This document shows, in pieces, positions 37,934 through 49,800 of a DNA stretch of 64,000 nt (position 1 is the stretch's first letter; every line of letters starts with the position of its first letter). The stretch comes from Pseudoscleropodium purum (Eukaryota; Streptophyta; Bryopsida; Hypnales; Brachytheciaceae). The position numbers were made by a program, and so were the translations under genes. The DNA lies in assembly GCA_963969395.1 (NCBI GenBank), contig OZ017799.1, positions 5,396,501 through 5,460,500 on the forward strand. The letters run 5' to 3'. The notes under the pieces are model-generated. The model saw only the letters and a list, made by a program, of their open reading frames with translations. It was not told the origin of the DNA and did not search any database.

Positions 37934-40138
37934 TATGTAAAACTGAAGTAGATTTATTCTTCCTCTTCAATACATGTTTAAATTAGGTCACCTTGCTTTT
38001 TTACTTTTTGAAATGTGTTGTTCAATTTGGGTTTAGTGGTTGCCAAATCAAATTATTAAGCACATCTAATTAATATAGATATGCTGTCATTATGAAAATT
38101 TTACAACAATATCCAAAAGAAGCTAACATTTGTCAAGTCAATCCTTTATGTATACACATAGTTACAGTTGTTAAATTAGGTCTTTCTTTTTGGACTTGGG
38201 GGCAATGAGTAGTAGCAGTAGCAAACTACTTGCGAACAAATGATATTATACCTAAAAAACATTTGGTATAGAAATTATAATTTGTTTTTTTATATTATAG
38301 GGTACAAAAATGCCATACTATGTCTTCAAACTACTATAGGGTATAGAAAAATATATTCAAGTAGAAAAGAATTAGGCGTAGGATACCCCCTTTTTTATTT
38401 ATTTTTGGGCCAATAGTATTAAATGTTATTGCCTTGTAAATAGCATATTCAAAGTGTTCAATAATTTTGTATACTCTATTAATTTCTACATTAGACGTTG
38501 CTTGACTTTAGGTGGCTATCATTTAATTTTGGAAATTGGTAGTTCCTATTCTAGGCCCTCTATTCGTCCTTCCAACCATTCAGGGTTCAAAGTCCCCTTC
38601 AGTTTAGGACTATTGTTATGTGTTTGCAAATTGAAGGTGCCAATTTAGGGTTGTAATGAAGATGGTGTTGAGTTTCAAGACAAATTACAAATTCCATTTA
38701 CTAATTTCAATTGGAAAGATGTTCAATTTCAATGGGATTGAAAAAAATAGAGTAAAAAGAACTACAATGGAAAGAAAAATTTATAGTAAGATAGTGTGTG
38801 ATGTATTCATGGCATTTAGAAATTAAAATTAATGTATGCCCTTTTTTTAATGACCCAAATTAGAAAATTATATAATCCTAGAATGCCAAAAAAATAGTAG
38901 ACAAAAAATAATAACTCACTATAAATTAGTGGATGTTTACATGTATATTTTTATTTTTTTCACGGACTATACTCCTCGAGTTTCTGGACCATGTCATTTC
39001 TTCATGGCTAGATCTAGAGACTTAAATAGTAGGCTTAGTCAAATCATATAAAATGAATCTACAAGACAAAATCCTTATAAATTTCGCTAGTGCTGATGAC
39101 ATGGTAATTCTTATATGGTAATTGGCCAGAGACAAAAAAAACTTTTGATGCTACAATGGTTGATTTGGATGTGACTATTAACGTTTCAATGCCAAAAGCA
39201 AATTTAGTAAAATCCAGACCTTTTCGACCTCAATCCGCTCAAACTTTCTTCTAAGAAGAGATTAACATAATCCAATTGTACTAATTGCAAGGCTGGTTGG
39301 TAGTCAAGAGAGACTTGGAAGTGTGGAGAAAGGACACGTCCTTTGACCATAATACTCCAAAGATTATAGTAGTCCAACAAGAGTGTTTTTCAAAATGGAG
39401 AGGCAAGATTTTGGACTCAAAGGCGCTCAAGGTTAACTAACATCACTAATACATACCTTCCAACTAATACCAAATTTTCAGTATTCTTTTTTTTAACCCT
39501 ATTATGTATAAAGTAAGATTGAAATAAAGCTCACATACTATATTCAATAATGTTGTCCAAAAAGTGTCCAAGTATGCATTTGAACATGGTTTTCATAATA
39601 AAATCATCTTTGTTTTCTTGTTAAATCTTATGGACAATTGCAAGAAGTTTTCTAATACATCTTTGTCCTTTGTTTGTATTATTTGGACAAATTAAAATAT
39701 TTGACTTCTATTGTTATATATGATTGATAGTTCACTATTGCTTTAAAAATGAATCCTTCTTTGAACCCCAATGAGATGAGCCAAATTTCATTTAGAGAAT
39801 ACATCCAATAAGTATGTGGCTCCTAAAACAATTCCTATCATATAATCCATATATATTATTTTTAATGATAATTTTTTCACTTTCTAATAGATTTAAGGTC
39901 AATAAAAAGTCATATAATATATTTTTTTTAAATATTCATCACAAAGAATGATGAATTTTAACATTCTTAAGGTGATGTATAAGTATTTTCTATAAATTTA
40001 TTCATAATGGTACATCTTGAATTGAAAAATAAAATATATTAGCAAATCAAAAATATTAAAAACATATTTTGTAAGCATAAGATATTAGGAGCCAAATAAT
40101 TTTACTAATGAATTTAGGCTTTTTCATCTTAAAATATA
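37934..40138. other. Gene-free AT-rich DNA containing a LINE remnant
   Basis: Apart from the reverse-transcriptase remnant near 39.1 kb, no gene is recognised. Confidence 0.4.
39060..39265 (+). pseudogene. Degraded LINE reverse-transcriptase fragment
   Basis: Translation around 39065-39110 gives NLQDKILINFASADDMVIL, matching the catalytic box region of non-LTR retrotransposon reverse transcriptases (normally FADDMVIL). After an in-frame stop and a frame change, 39140-39215 gives TFDATMVDLDVTINVS followed by PKANLV, the usual downstream segment (LxINVSKTK). Several stops and one frame change show that it is dead. Confidence 0.5.
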
Positions 40139-40219
40139 CTCCCTCTGTCTCAAAATAAGATTAGTATTTCTATTGTATTTTGCAAAGGAAACACCGGTCT
40201 TATCTTGAGATTGAGGGAG
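40139..40219. mobile_element. Stowaway-type MITE, 81 bp, TA target duplication
   Basis: Ends CTCCCTCTGTCTCAAAATAAG at the left and the complement of CTCCCTCAATCTCAAGATAAG at the right, flanked by TA on both sides (40137-40138, 40220-40221). This terminal sequence and the TA duplication are diagnostic of Stowaway elements of the Tc1/mariner superfamily. The element is short even for Stowaway, most of it being the terminal repeats. Confidence 0.85.
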
Positions 40220-40923
40220 TAGAAAGATCATAGAAGAATGAAGCACATTAATTGCAGACATTCACTTGAATGTCAAAAGATCTTGTAACAAATATTCAAT
40301 ATGTATAAAGGCCTTGATTCTCAAGAATCTATTCAATCCACGTAAATGTCTAGTAATCCTCAACCAATCTGTAACAAAAGTGTAAGATTTCCATTTACAA
40401 TATGAATTTATGACAATTCATTTAAAATTTTAACTAAATACACATTTTATAATTCAAAAAATGATATTACATATATTCAAAGCTCCTTTCTACAGAGCAT
40501 GCACTATCACAATGTGACTACAATCTGCTCAAATAATCATGAGAACTTTGATGTAGAGCCTCAAATGAACACTCAAGGACTCTTAGCTTGTTCTCTAGCT
40601 CCAAATTAATCCCACAACACCTCAAAGGACAAAAAGCATCCGATGATTGGAGGGGGGGGGCTTCTAAAAACCCTCCAAAATGCACCTATTCATCCACTAA
40701 TAGATTCTTTTCAAGTCGTTTTTCAGTTGACTATTTTCACGATAGGTCTCATCCTTGCATGGTTAATCCTTCAACAACGTTGAGGCCAAATAACATCTAA
40801 TAGATGACTTGACTATTCACAGTAGAAACAAAGAATGCACTGAATTAGTTCAATAATCACAGCATTTTGATGACTACCTTGGTCGTGGGAGGCCGAGGGC
40901 TTGACTCAGGCGTCGTGGGAACA
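40220..40923. other. Gene-free flank 3' of the AAA-ATPase gene
   Basis: AT-rich with a G8 run near 40651. It includes the likely 3' untranslated region of the minus-strand ATPase gene. No other feature seen. Confidence 0.4.
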
Positions 40924-43649
40924 CTAGCTCAGGTAACATTTATCAGTTGGATTAGTCTCTTTGTTGGACTCCGAACTAGAGTCGTCATCTACATCTGCAG
41001 GTGGATTAGCGCCTCCTACTAGACTCTCAGTAATCAAATTAATCTCATCAAACTCCACCTTCTTCGCCGTAATCAAGGGCACTTTGTCGAGTGCTTCCAG
41101 AAAGTCCTCTAACGCCTTGGTCGGGTCGTCCCGTTTCTTCAACAGGAACTCGCTCACGTCTGCGGGCGTGATGGCCTTGTCCGCCATCGCCTCCTCAATC
41201 TTAGGGAAGAGGTCGTGCCACTCGACTTTCAGGTTGTTCTTGGCCAGTGTGCGGAACGCCGGAAACTCGCAATACGACATGTAGATTTTCTTGTCCATGC
41301 GGCCGGTGCGCAGCAACGCCGGGTCCAGCTTCTCGACGTAATTCGTGGTGAAGATGATGATGCGCTCGCCTCCGCAGCAGGACCAGAGTCCGTCTGTGAA
41401 ATTGAGCACGCCTGATAAGGTAACTTTGCTTCCCTTCTGCAATATATACAATGCATGCACACAGCGCACGTTAGTGTTGAATGTCGTTGAAACCCTAAGT
41501 ATCTAATGCTTCATGTTGAAATTTAAACTCGGGAAATTGTGAATCGCAAATCAATGGAGCTTCTCTATAGTAGAGGATGTTTTAAGCTTGAAGTTGTGTC
41601 AGATTGAAAACTTCAAATCGAACATCAATTAAAATTCTCAACTGTAGAGCGTGTCTGTTTTATCGGTAGCTTTAATCTTCAAATTGAAACTTCAAGTCAC
41701 ACGTCAATCAGAATTCTCTCACGTAGAGCATGTTTAATCTTTAGTTCTGAATATTCAAATCGAAAATTCCAAATCACACATCGATTGAATTTCTGTAAAT
41801 CACAGTTTGTTTCATTTGTATTTTCTGAAGCTTCAAATCGAAAACTCCAAATCACACATTCTCTAAAGTACAAAATGTGTAAATGTCTAACTACAATAGT
41901 ATCTCGGAAGCTTTAAATTGCAAAATTATCCAAGTCAGAAATCGATCAAACTTCTCTAAAGAGAATGTGTTTAAGGAGTTTGAATTTTTAGCGGTTACAC
42001 TATAGGAAAGAGAGTTGAGGATTAAAGTGATCGCTTCGGAGACTATATTTTGAAGCACCGACAATCATGTTTCTATCGATTGGAAATCAAATTTGAGATA
42101 TATTACCTCTCCATCACACTTTTTTCTCTCATCAGTCTTAGCCTCTTCAGATATCAGATAGAATCGAGAATCATTTAAATCGAAAGATTTTACACATAAC
42201 AAATTTTGGTGTTCCCTAACCGATACAGAACTAACAAGAAGTGGGAGATGATGATTACCTCTTTCTCAGGTTTATCTTTTTTAGCCTCCTTGTGACCTTT
42301 GGCACGCTGAGCGAGATCCACGGTACAATCGATATCCTCAATGACGAGGATAGATCGGTCACTGGTTTGAATCAGCAGATTCCGAAGCTCGCAGTTGGAT
42401 TTGACTTCCGTCAGTTCCAGATCATAAATGTCGTACTTGAGGTGATTGGCCATGGCGCCAATCATGCTGGATTTCCCTGTGCCAGGCGGCCCGTAGAGAA
42501 GATATCCCCTCTTCCACGGCTTCCCGGCCATTTCGTAGAACTCCTTTCCTTTGGTGAAGTTCGTCAGGTCCTGCATGATCTCGTCCTTCAAGACAGGGTC
42601 CATAGCGAGCGTGTTGAATGTCGAGGGGTTCTTGAGTGGCACTGATTGCCATGATTTCTTCCTAGAATGCCATCTGCGCGCAAGAAATGCAAGAAATTTG
42701 TCTCAGACTTTGAATCTAAATGACGTCAATTACTCTCCGGCTATTCGAAGTAAACGTAAAGAATTCCGGCAGTGCGTTGTGAAACTTATCAGGTTTATAT
42801 AACATTTTAATGTAGTAGACAATGGCACAATTCATCAACAATAATACCAATTAATTAAAAGCTAGCTAACAAAGTCAGGTCAAATCAGACCAAAATTAGA
42901 GTTTGAAGTTCATGTGAAGTTCGATGGCTCATTGGCTTGAAGAGCATCCACTTGTTCAAATTGAGATCAACTTTGTAAAACAAGGTGTCAGGGATTCCTT
43001 TCCATGACAATTCAAAAGGTGCTCTACAAGGGTTTCCCAGAATGGAAGAAAAAATTAAGGACAACGAAGAAGGCAGTAAGTGTAACTACCCGTTTGTGTC
43101 TTTCATGTTGGTGTAGAGGAGGCGGTCCCGAGATTGCTCTTTCACCACCTTGGCCGTTTCGATGACGTGCTGCACGTACGGCGTCAGCACACGGTCTTTG
43201 TCCCGCTTGGGTACCTTGAGGTGGTACTTGCGTTTCTCATCGTCGGGTGTTTCGCTCCAACTGTTGGATGGAATGTTGCGATCGAAAACCTCGTGAGTCC
43301 ACTTGAACTTGACGCCCATGAATGTGTCATCAATGGTTTCATTTCTTCCCAGAGAGAATGTGTTGTAACTGGCGTTTTTTGGGCGGGACAAGTTGACGGA
43401 ATTCGCGGATATGGCGACTGAATTCAGGTACGACTGCACGTAGTCGTAAATCTCGTTGTTTCCTGCGCCGCAAAACTCCTGGATTTCGAAGTTGGCGTAG
43501 TAAGTGTACTTCTGCTGGAATTTATGAAGAATATCGTTGAATCTAAAGAAGTACTCCCGTGGTATTATGTTCCACACAAAGGCCATGATCATCGCCGACA
43601 GGGTTCCATAAAGGGGCAGAAAATATTCCGCCGTCCCTAGAAGACCCAT
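40924..43649 (-). CDS. AAA-ATPase of the AATP1/BCS1-like plant family, three exons, 495 residues
   Basis: Exons from the start: 43090-43649, 42259-42673, 40924-41436; both introns are GT-AG and phases agree (1488 nt including TAG). The N-terminus has a membrane anchor (about residues 11-30) followed by the plant AAA-associated domain. The AAA module is complete: Walker A GPPGTGKS at 248-255, Walker B VIEDID at 296-301, sensor-1 region IIIFTTN near 350-356, and LLRTGRMDKKI with the arginine-finger region near 367-373. The sequence between Walker B and sensor 1 is short and lysine-rich, as in this family, and the acidic, serine-rich tail is also usual. Members sit on mitochondrial outer or ER membranes and are often stress-induced; substrates are unknown. 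Intron 2 (about 820 bp) is AT-rich. Intron 1 holds a dispersed repeat. Confidence 0.95.
42925..43040. repeat. Dispersed repeat in intron 1 of the AAA-ATPase gene
   Basis: About 100 bp align with 62487-62590 in the same orientation: GGCT-ATT-GCTTGA-GAGC, then AACTTT-AAAA, then GGAATTCCTTTTCATG-like sequence and AAGGTGCTC. Identity looks about 70-75% by eye. Type unknown. Confidence 0.45.
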
Positions 43650-44894
43650 TACAGTAGCTCTCTACTGCGAGGGCTGAGACGTGTGCCTCGAAGAAGGAGG
43701 CAATTTGAGCAACTCAATTTCAAATCTCTATGGGAGTCCTAGCACATTCAGCTCGGAATTTAGGGCTCAGAAACACGTCAGCATCAAAATAGAAACAAAG
43801 AGGTGAGTCTCGCTATTGAAGTATTGCACTTTGACACAACCCACTCCAGTTGAGGGGAATACTCAATCTAACTTTCTAATGCAATTTCAACAGGGGCGTC
43901 AGGAGTGGGAGATTTATGTCCGAACCCCCACGCCCTCCTCGTCGCTAGCCTAGCTCTCTCTGCTCCTCGCCGCGAGCTCTCTGGTCTTCGTCGTGCACAC
44001 CTTGCTCGCCTGTACAGCAAGAAGTGCTCTAGAGACTGAAATTCAATCCAAGATTTTAAGCTTATCAGTGCCCCAGCAGACAATAATTTTAGACGCAAAA
44101 TCGGGCCAAGTCAAAATAGAAGAAAGAGTCTTGTGGTTAAAGCTGAGCACTCTGACACCTCCTAATATGCTGTCCCACCGAATGTCAATCGCTGATCGAG
44201 TGCTGGAAATGTCAAAATCTGACTTCTCTCACAAGCTCAAAATGGAAATCGAAAGGATCCAATGTATCATAACTTAGATCAATCTGTAAGCTAAATTCTT
44301 GCCCTCACAGAGTTGCCTTCATGTACGTTACTGATCTGCCGATCACACTGCAACAAATTGTAAATTCCAGTGAGCGCTGCCTTTTTACGTATTGGCATTT
44401 GCAACTTGGGCAGGCTTGACGGAGGTGGAAGTCCTGTCTTGAAGCCCACGCAAAATTTGCTTTCATTTACCACCAAGAATTGTGCGCTGACGGCACGGTA
44501 TTCCATCCACTACAGACAGTCACTGTATCGAATTGCTCTGATGGCATCGTATTCCATCCATTTCATTACAGACAGTTCGTAAGGGTTTAACCCTGTAAGG
44601 AACGACCTTTTCTCAGGGGAACGAAAATTGAGGTCGGTGGGTGCAGTGGATGAATTTATAAGTGAAAAGAGAATGAAATCCGCAATGAAATCCGCAATGA
44701 ATGCAAGAAGTTGCATAATTTTTGGAACATTGCGCATTTAGTTAAAATTTTTGGAACATTGCGCATTTAGTTAAAATTTTTGGAAGTGAAGGCTCATACG
44801 CCACTATTTTAGTTCATAGGTGGTGCAATAATAAAGTCACATAGTTTTGATTATGGGCTATAATGTATCCCCAAAGTAATCTTCTTGTATTTAA
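43650..44894. other. Upstream region of the AAA-ATPase gene
   Basis: 43.65-44.7 kb is of balanced composition and probably promoter and upstream DNA. Short frames on both strands have no family features. A local duplication of GTATTCCATCCA...ACAGACAG occurs at 44499-44577. Confidence 0.4.
44718..44785. repeat. 29 bp tandem duplication
   Basis: Two identical 29 bp units starting ATTTTTGGAACATTGCGCAT, followed by the first 10-11 bases of a third. Perfect identity indicates a recent event. Confidence 0.9.
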
Positions 44895-45464
44895 CCCCTA
44901 AACATCTAGATCTTTTTCCAAAATTGATGATTTGGGAGAAATTGTTCTAAAGTGTTATTTGGAAGAATATTTTGGAATTACTGTACAAATAAAAGGTGTT
45001 GATTTTCAGTTTTAGATTCCATTTGTATAGTTAGATTAACTAGTGGCTATCACCAATATTTTTTTATAAATTTTGAAAGGAAAGTTTCAAAACTCCTTCT
45101 AAATAGAATTACAAGAAAAATATAATCATTTATTGGGTAAAACTTGTTGGAATGGATTTGAAGTGAGGTTCTCTTGATATGGTGATTTTTTTAAATTTTT
45201 GTGTTTTTTAAATCTATAACTACATTTCTGAAAATCCAATTTTGAACTGAAATCAATGCAATTTCACATTGACACACTTCCACATTTGTAATTGTAGAAA
45301 AATATGAACTCTGGTAACACCAAATCCAACTATTGGATAGGACAACAACTTGATAAAGTATCTCCACAAATTAGATGACTTTCATCCATGCAGTAATGAA
45401 AAAGAAACCTGAATTTCAATCTATTCGTTGCCCAAAAATTGGACATTAGAGTGTTTGAAGGTTA

Positions 45465-46408
45465 ATCCCTAAAAGATCATTGTTTCTTTTGAGAACAACT
45501 TGGATTTTGGGCATGTACCTACAGTTTCAATTTTTATCATGATTTTCTTAAAATTACAAATAGAAAAAATAATTAACTTTGTAGGAATGTAATTCTTTTT
45601 GTTAGTGCCTAGGAACAAAAATTATGCCCAATTAAGCTCAAAGGAGACTAGCAATATAAAAAACTTTCTAAACTTTTAATTTTTTTAATTTTTTAATTTT
45701 TTAATTTTTTAATTTTTTTCTCATAGATTATATTTTTTCCTATATAGAAATCTTTGATTCATTTAATTTAGATAAGTGATGTGAAAGTTATGGAGAATCT
45801 TGTTTTTTGGGTAATTAGAGCATTTTTCTAAAAAAATAACTTGTAGGATTCATTTATCAATGCAATTTTTACAATTTTTCAAAAAAGAAGTTCTACATGG
45901 TTTAGTTTTCTTGCTAGAACAATTTCACCATTTGGATTGTTGTGTTTTAGTTCCATCTTTAGTTAGCGATATTTGAAATTAAATTTCTTTTTATGTCATA
46001 CCTACTTCTACTTAACAAATTTTTTGAGAACAAAAATTAAGTTTTTATACATTTTTTTCCTAAACTCTCAATATAATTCTCCACGATAAATATTTAAACC
46101 TTAAAACTCTATGGTGCAAAAATTTTAAGTTAAGAAGGTTCAAAGTCAAATAATCTAGTCTTGCTATGTACAAAAAACTTATTTTCTAAAAAAAAAAATT
46201 TGTTTTCAAAAAATTTGACTGCATAGTCTTGCAATCTATGTAGTCAAATTTTTGAAATTTATTCTACACATTTCTATACTAATTAGGTGTAAGATTTATG
46301 GTTAGATGTGCAAAAAAAAACAATTTTCAATTTTTTTTTCATTTTCTGCAACACAAATGGCAATTTTGAGTGTTTTTTGGCAAAAAAATTACTTTGGTCT
46401 TTTAGGGG
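45465..46408. mobile_element. TTAA-flanked element, copy D (about 944 bp), reverse orientation
   Basis: Left end TTAA-TCCCTAAAAG (45461-), right end TTTTAGGGG-TTAA (to 46412). The right part matches copy C (TTGCAATCTA, AAATTTATTCTACA, TTATGGTTAGATGTG). Interior divergence is greater than between A and B. Another CCCCTAAA end next to TTAA lies at 44891-44902, so an older or nested relative may extend to the left. Confidence 0.6.
45677..45719. repeat. Simple repeat (AATTTTTT)n
   Basis: Five to six units of AA followed by six or seven T, inside copy D. Confidence 0.9.
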
Positions 46409-48359
46409 TTAAATAATATTTTATATGTGTACAAAAAGTGTCCTTCATTAATTGAAAATGGAATATTGAAAACAAAACATTCATTGCTATATTTGTACTA
46501 GTTGAAAACAAAACATTTATAGCTTCTTCAATTCATCCATTTTGGGGTGAATTTTGTACTCTACAACTTCCCATTTTGTCTAAACACCATGTAGAGACAA
46601 ATATTGAACTTCTGCAATATTCATTCTACAGTTTTGTATTAACATACTAGATCCTTTTTTATGGATGATTTGAAGAATTTATTTATTTTAACACCTTCTT
46701 ACTTTAGAATAGACTCAAGAAATCTATGCATTCATTACAAAAGGTGTCTTTAGTCCAACTAATATATTGGCCCACCAAATTTATTTCTGATTTTTGAATG
46801 GTATATAATTAGAAGTTGAAATTAATATAAGTAAAATAATTAGAAGTAATTGGAAAAAATTAATCGTTGTTTGCAACTATTACATATACCTTCATATCAA
46901 ATTTCATACAAAACTAATATATGATGCAAAAGTCATGAGCAAAAAAACACTTCTCAAAAGTTAAGGGGACAATAATTGAAAAGGCAAGTGTTTCTTGCAA
47001 TCATCCTAAAAGACAAAAATTATAGAAGCCTCTATAAAATTAATCATACTTAAGAAAGGAAAATAATGCAATGGTGACAAATTCACTGATGTATATATTA
47101 GAGCCACTTTACACTACATTCAAAGTTCCAATTTTTCAAATCATGATCCAAAGCCATATTTCAACAATAGGCTTAAAGAGTGCATCAAATTACATCATGA
47201 TGTTTGTCACTAATATTTCCATTGTCTTTAAAATTTTCTTATTATTTTAAGCATTTCTGTAACTATTATGATTTTTACAAAGACTTTTTTAAAATCACAT
47301 AAAATTCAATTTGATGTTTTTAATTATGAAAAAATGAGATTAAATTTTAGACATATATTACTACAAAGAAAAAATATGAGATTTTTGAAATGCTTATTTC
47401 AATGTAGAAATCTAATGAAGTATGATCAAGCTTGAGCATGAAATGTTCTTTATGGGCCTGAAACGCTTGGGCCTATGGCCACTGGTTTTACATGGCAATG
47501 TCATTACTTAGTTTGTTGCCACTTTGTAGTAGATGTGTATGAAAAGTTTTATTTTTATTTTTTAGAGATGAAGCTACATGTTTTCTATACTTCATGAAAA
47601 ATTTAAATTGTTTTGAGAATTTTTCTTTTTATGCAAATTTTTGAAGAAAAAGTGAAGAAAAAATCATATCAAATAAAAAATTATCTTGAAAAATCTGAAA
47701 ATTTCACCATGTGTGTACATTATAGTGAAAAACATCATGGTGTAAATTTAGTTTCCGTGTCATTATATAATTCTCATTTAATTCTCATTAAAAATACAAT
47801 TGAAGTTCAAATTACAATAAAATATTCAATTGGAATAGAAACTAGAGTAGAAGTCCTTCATTTCATTAGTTGGAGTCAAACTAAAAAAAAATCATTTTCA
47901 AGGAGAAATTTCAGATTTACTCAATTTTCCAAAATACATTGAAATGGCAAATTTTGCCATCTGTTTTTTTTCATTACTTCTCAATTATATGGAAATAAAC
48001 ATCAAATAGACCCAAAACTCCATTAGACACTCTTTGTAACTCAACATACAAGGTCATTAAAAAAAGAATGGATGAAAAATCTAATGTTGAGGTCTTCTTG
48101 TGACCACCTGAAATCATCCAAAAGCCATGAAATGGTTTTCTGGGTGTTCTAGGGCCACGGCCATTTTTCAACACATAAATAATTAAAAATCTCTCCATGC
48201 ATGATAGAAGTGCAACTACTCATCTTCCAAATTTTGTGTAAAAAGGTGAGCACTTCTATAGTAGTTTGACTTTCATTTAGTCCTTTTGCATTTTATTAAT
48301 CCAACAATTCACATAATACTAAAACAAATGGTTTCCACAGCATCCAACTTGTCCTTTAA
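46409..48359. other. Gene-free AT-rich DNA
   Basis: No gene. Near 48207-48278 there is a ~70 bp unit (GAAGTGCAACTA...CTATAGTAGTTTGACTTT) that recurs inside the neighbouring palindromic element, once in the same orientation and twice inverted. Confidence 0.4.
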
Positions 48360-49028
48360 CCCATAAACAATGGGGTGGATATTTTGTGTCTAATGAATGA
48401 CTATGAATGTCTCCACGCAAGCCAAAAGTGCAACTATTCATCCTCCAAATTTTGTTATGAAAAGGGAGAGGCTTTCTCGAGTAACTACTTCCAATGAATG
48501 CTTTTGATTATTAAATCAATCGGTGCAACTCTTTGTTTCTCCATTGGCCACTTTTTGGCTTTAGAGTCGTTTAACCCTTAAAGGATGAAGGAGTGACCTT
48601 AGAAATTATTCCTTTTCATTACCATTTGAATCACTAGCTTAGAATATTGCAAAAGTATTCATTGGAAGTCAAACTACTATAGAAGACCTCCCCTTCTCAC
48701 AATAAGATTCTGAGGATGAATAGTTGAACTTCTATCCTAAAGTACCACTGTAGAAGAATCCCATATCATCCATTTGATGCCAAACGTCCACATTGACGTT
48801 GAACCCTTCAATGACGCAAGGTCTCTTTGGAAATCATTTGTTTTGAAACTGTGTGCATTTTTGAATTAAAAAAAATTGAAAAACACTTGTTGGAAGTCAA
48901 GCTACTATAGAAGATCTTCCCTTTTGGGACAAAATTTAGAAGATGAATAGTTGCACTTCAGTCCTACACAACAAGATTCTCTATCATTCATTCATTGACC
49001 AGAAACTCGCATAGGCATTGTTTATGGG
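48360..49028. mobile_element. TTAA-flanked palindromic element (669 bp)
   Basis: Left end TTAA-CCCATAAACAATG (48356-) and right end CATTGTTTATGGG-TTAA (to 49032): 13 bp perfect terminal repeats with a TTAA duplication. Inside, a ~70 bp unit lies forward at 48424-48497 and inverted at 48664-48734 and 48891-48962, with a further forward copy outside at 48207-48278. An internal TTAACCCTTAAAGG at 48571 suggests nesting of two elements. Probably related to the CCCCTAAA family. Confidence 0.65.
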
Positions 49029-49032
49029 TTAA

Positions 49033-49800
49033 AAATTAATCAACAATTGCATGACTCGCTGATGACCTCTCTGAGTCTCTGGCAGTGATAGTCTCTCAGG
49101 TTGTTTAGAGTTCATGAATCACAACTGGATGACTCAACAACGGGAAGGCGGTGGGTCCAAGAATGTCATGAATCTCCCCCAAATTTCAGTATCAGTTCAG
49201 TATCAGTTGATTGTGCTGTTGTTGGGGAAGGCGGGATTCTCCTTATTTACAAGTGACGATTGTTGTCCATCCATTTCGCACAACAAACAAATATGCTCCT
49301 TGAAACGTGTTCCACGCTGTGAACTTTCACGGTGATGAGCAAGCTGAGGAATTCACGGAGGACCCGCGCCGACCGCGCTTCGACTTACCGACTGTCTGCA
49401 CGATGCCATCATTGCCATGGAAGATAAAGATATGTGCAGCAATCTCCGCACATTGTTTCGGAGGATTGTTTATTACGCGTGACATTGGAAATTGTGAAGG
49501 TTGTGTGAACAGAGAAGCCTGCCAAGTTGCAAAGTTTCAGCCAAACTCTTGTTCTACCTCCAACCGCACTCTAGAATAGAACACTGCAGTACTGCCAGTA
49601 CAGCACTCATTTCTGCCCCCCACTAGGTGGGTGGCAGGTTCAGGTTTTTGTTGGATGCCATCGTCTGCACAGAGACTATGGCATCCACTCTAGTTTCAGA
49701 ATTGGAGTTTCCAAATCTTATCTACAACGGCACTCACATTGCACACAACGCAGATTGCACACAACGCAGATTGCACACAACGCAGATATAGTAGGGTTTT
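49033..49800. other. Balanced-composition island, possible unidentified exons
   Basis: G and C content rises clearly here and CpGs occur. On the minus strand a strong donor (CAGTCG|GTAAGT) lies at about 49388, downstream of an ATG in good context (CCATGGCAATGATGGC near 49405-49425), and an acceptor TTCCTCAG near 49345 precedes a 34-codon open stretch. On the plus strand frames of 73 and 90 codons overlap. No family is recognised; it may be a small or degraded gene. Confidence 0.25.
49738..49785. repeat. Three perfect tandem copies of a 16-mer
   Basis: ATTGCACACAACGCAG repeated three times without change. Confidence 0.95.
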
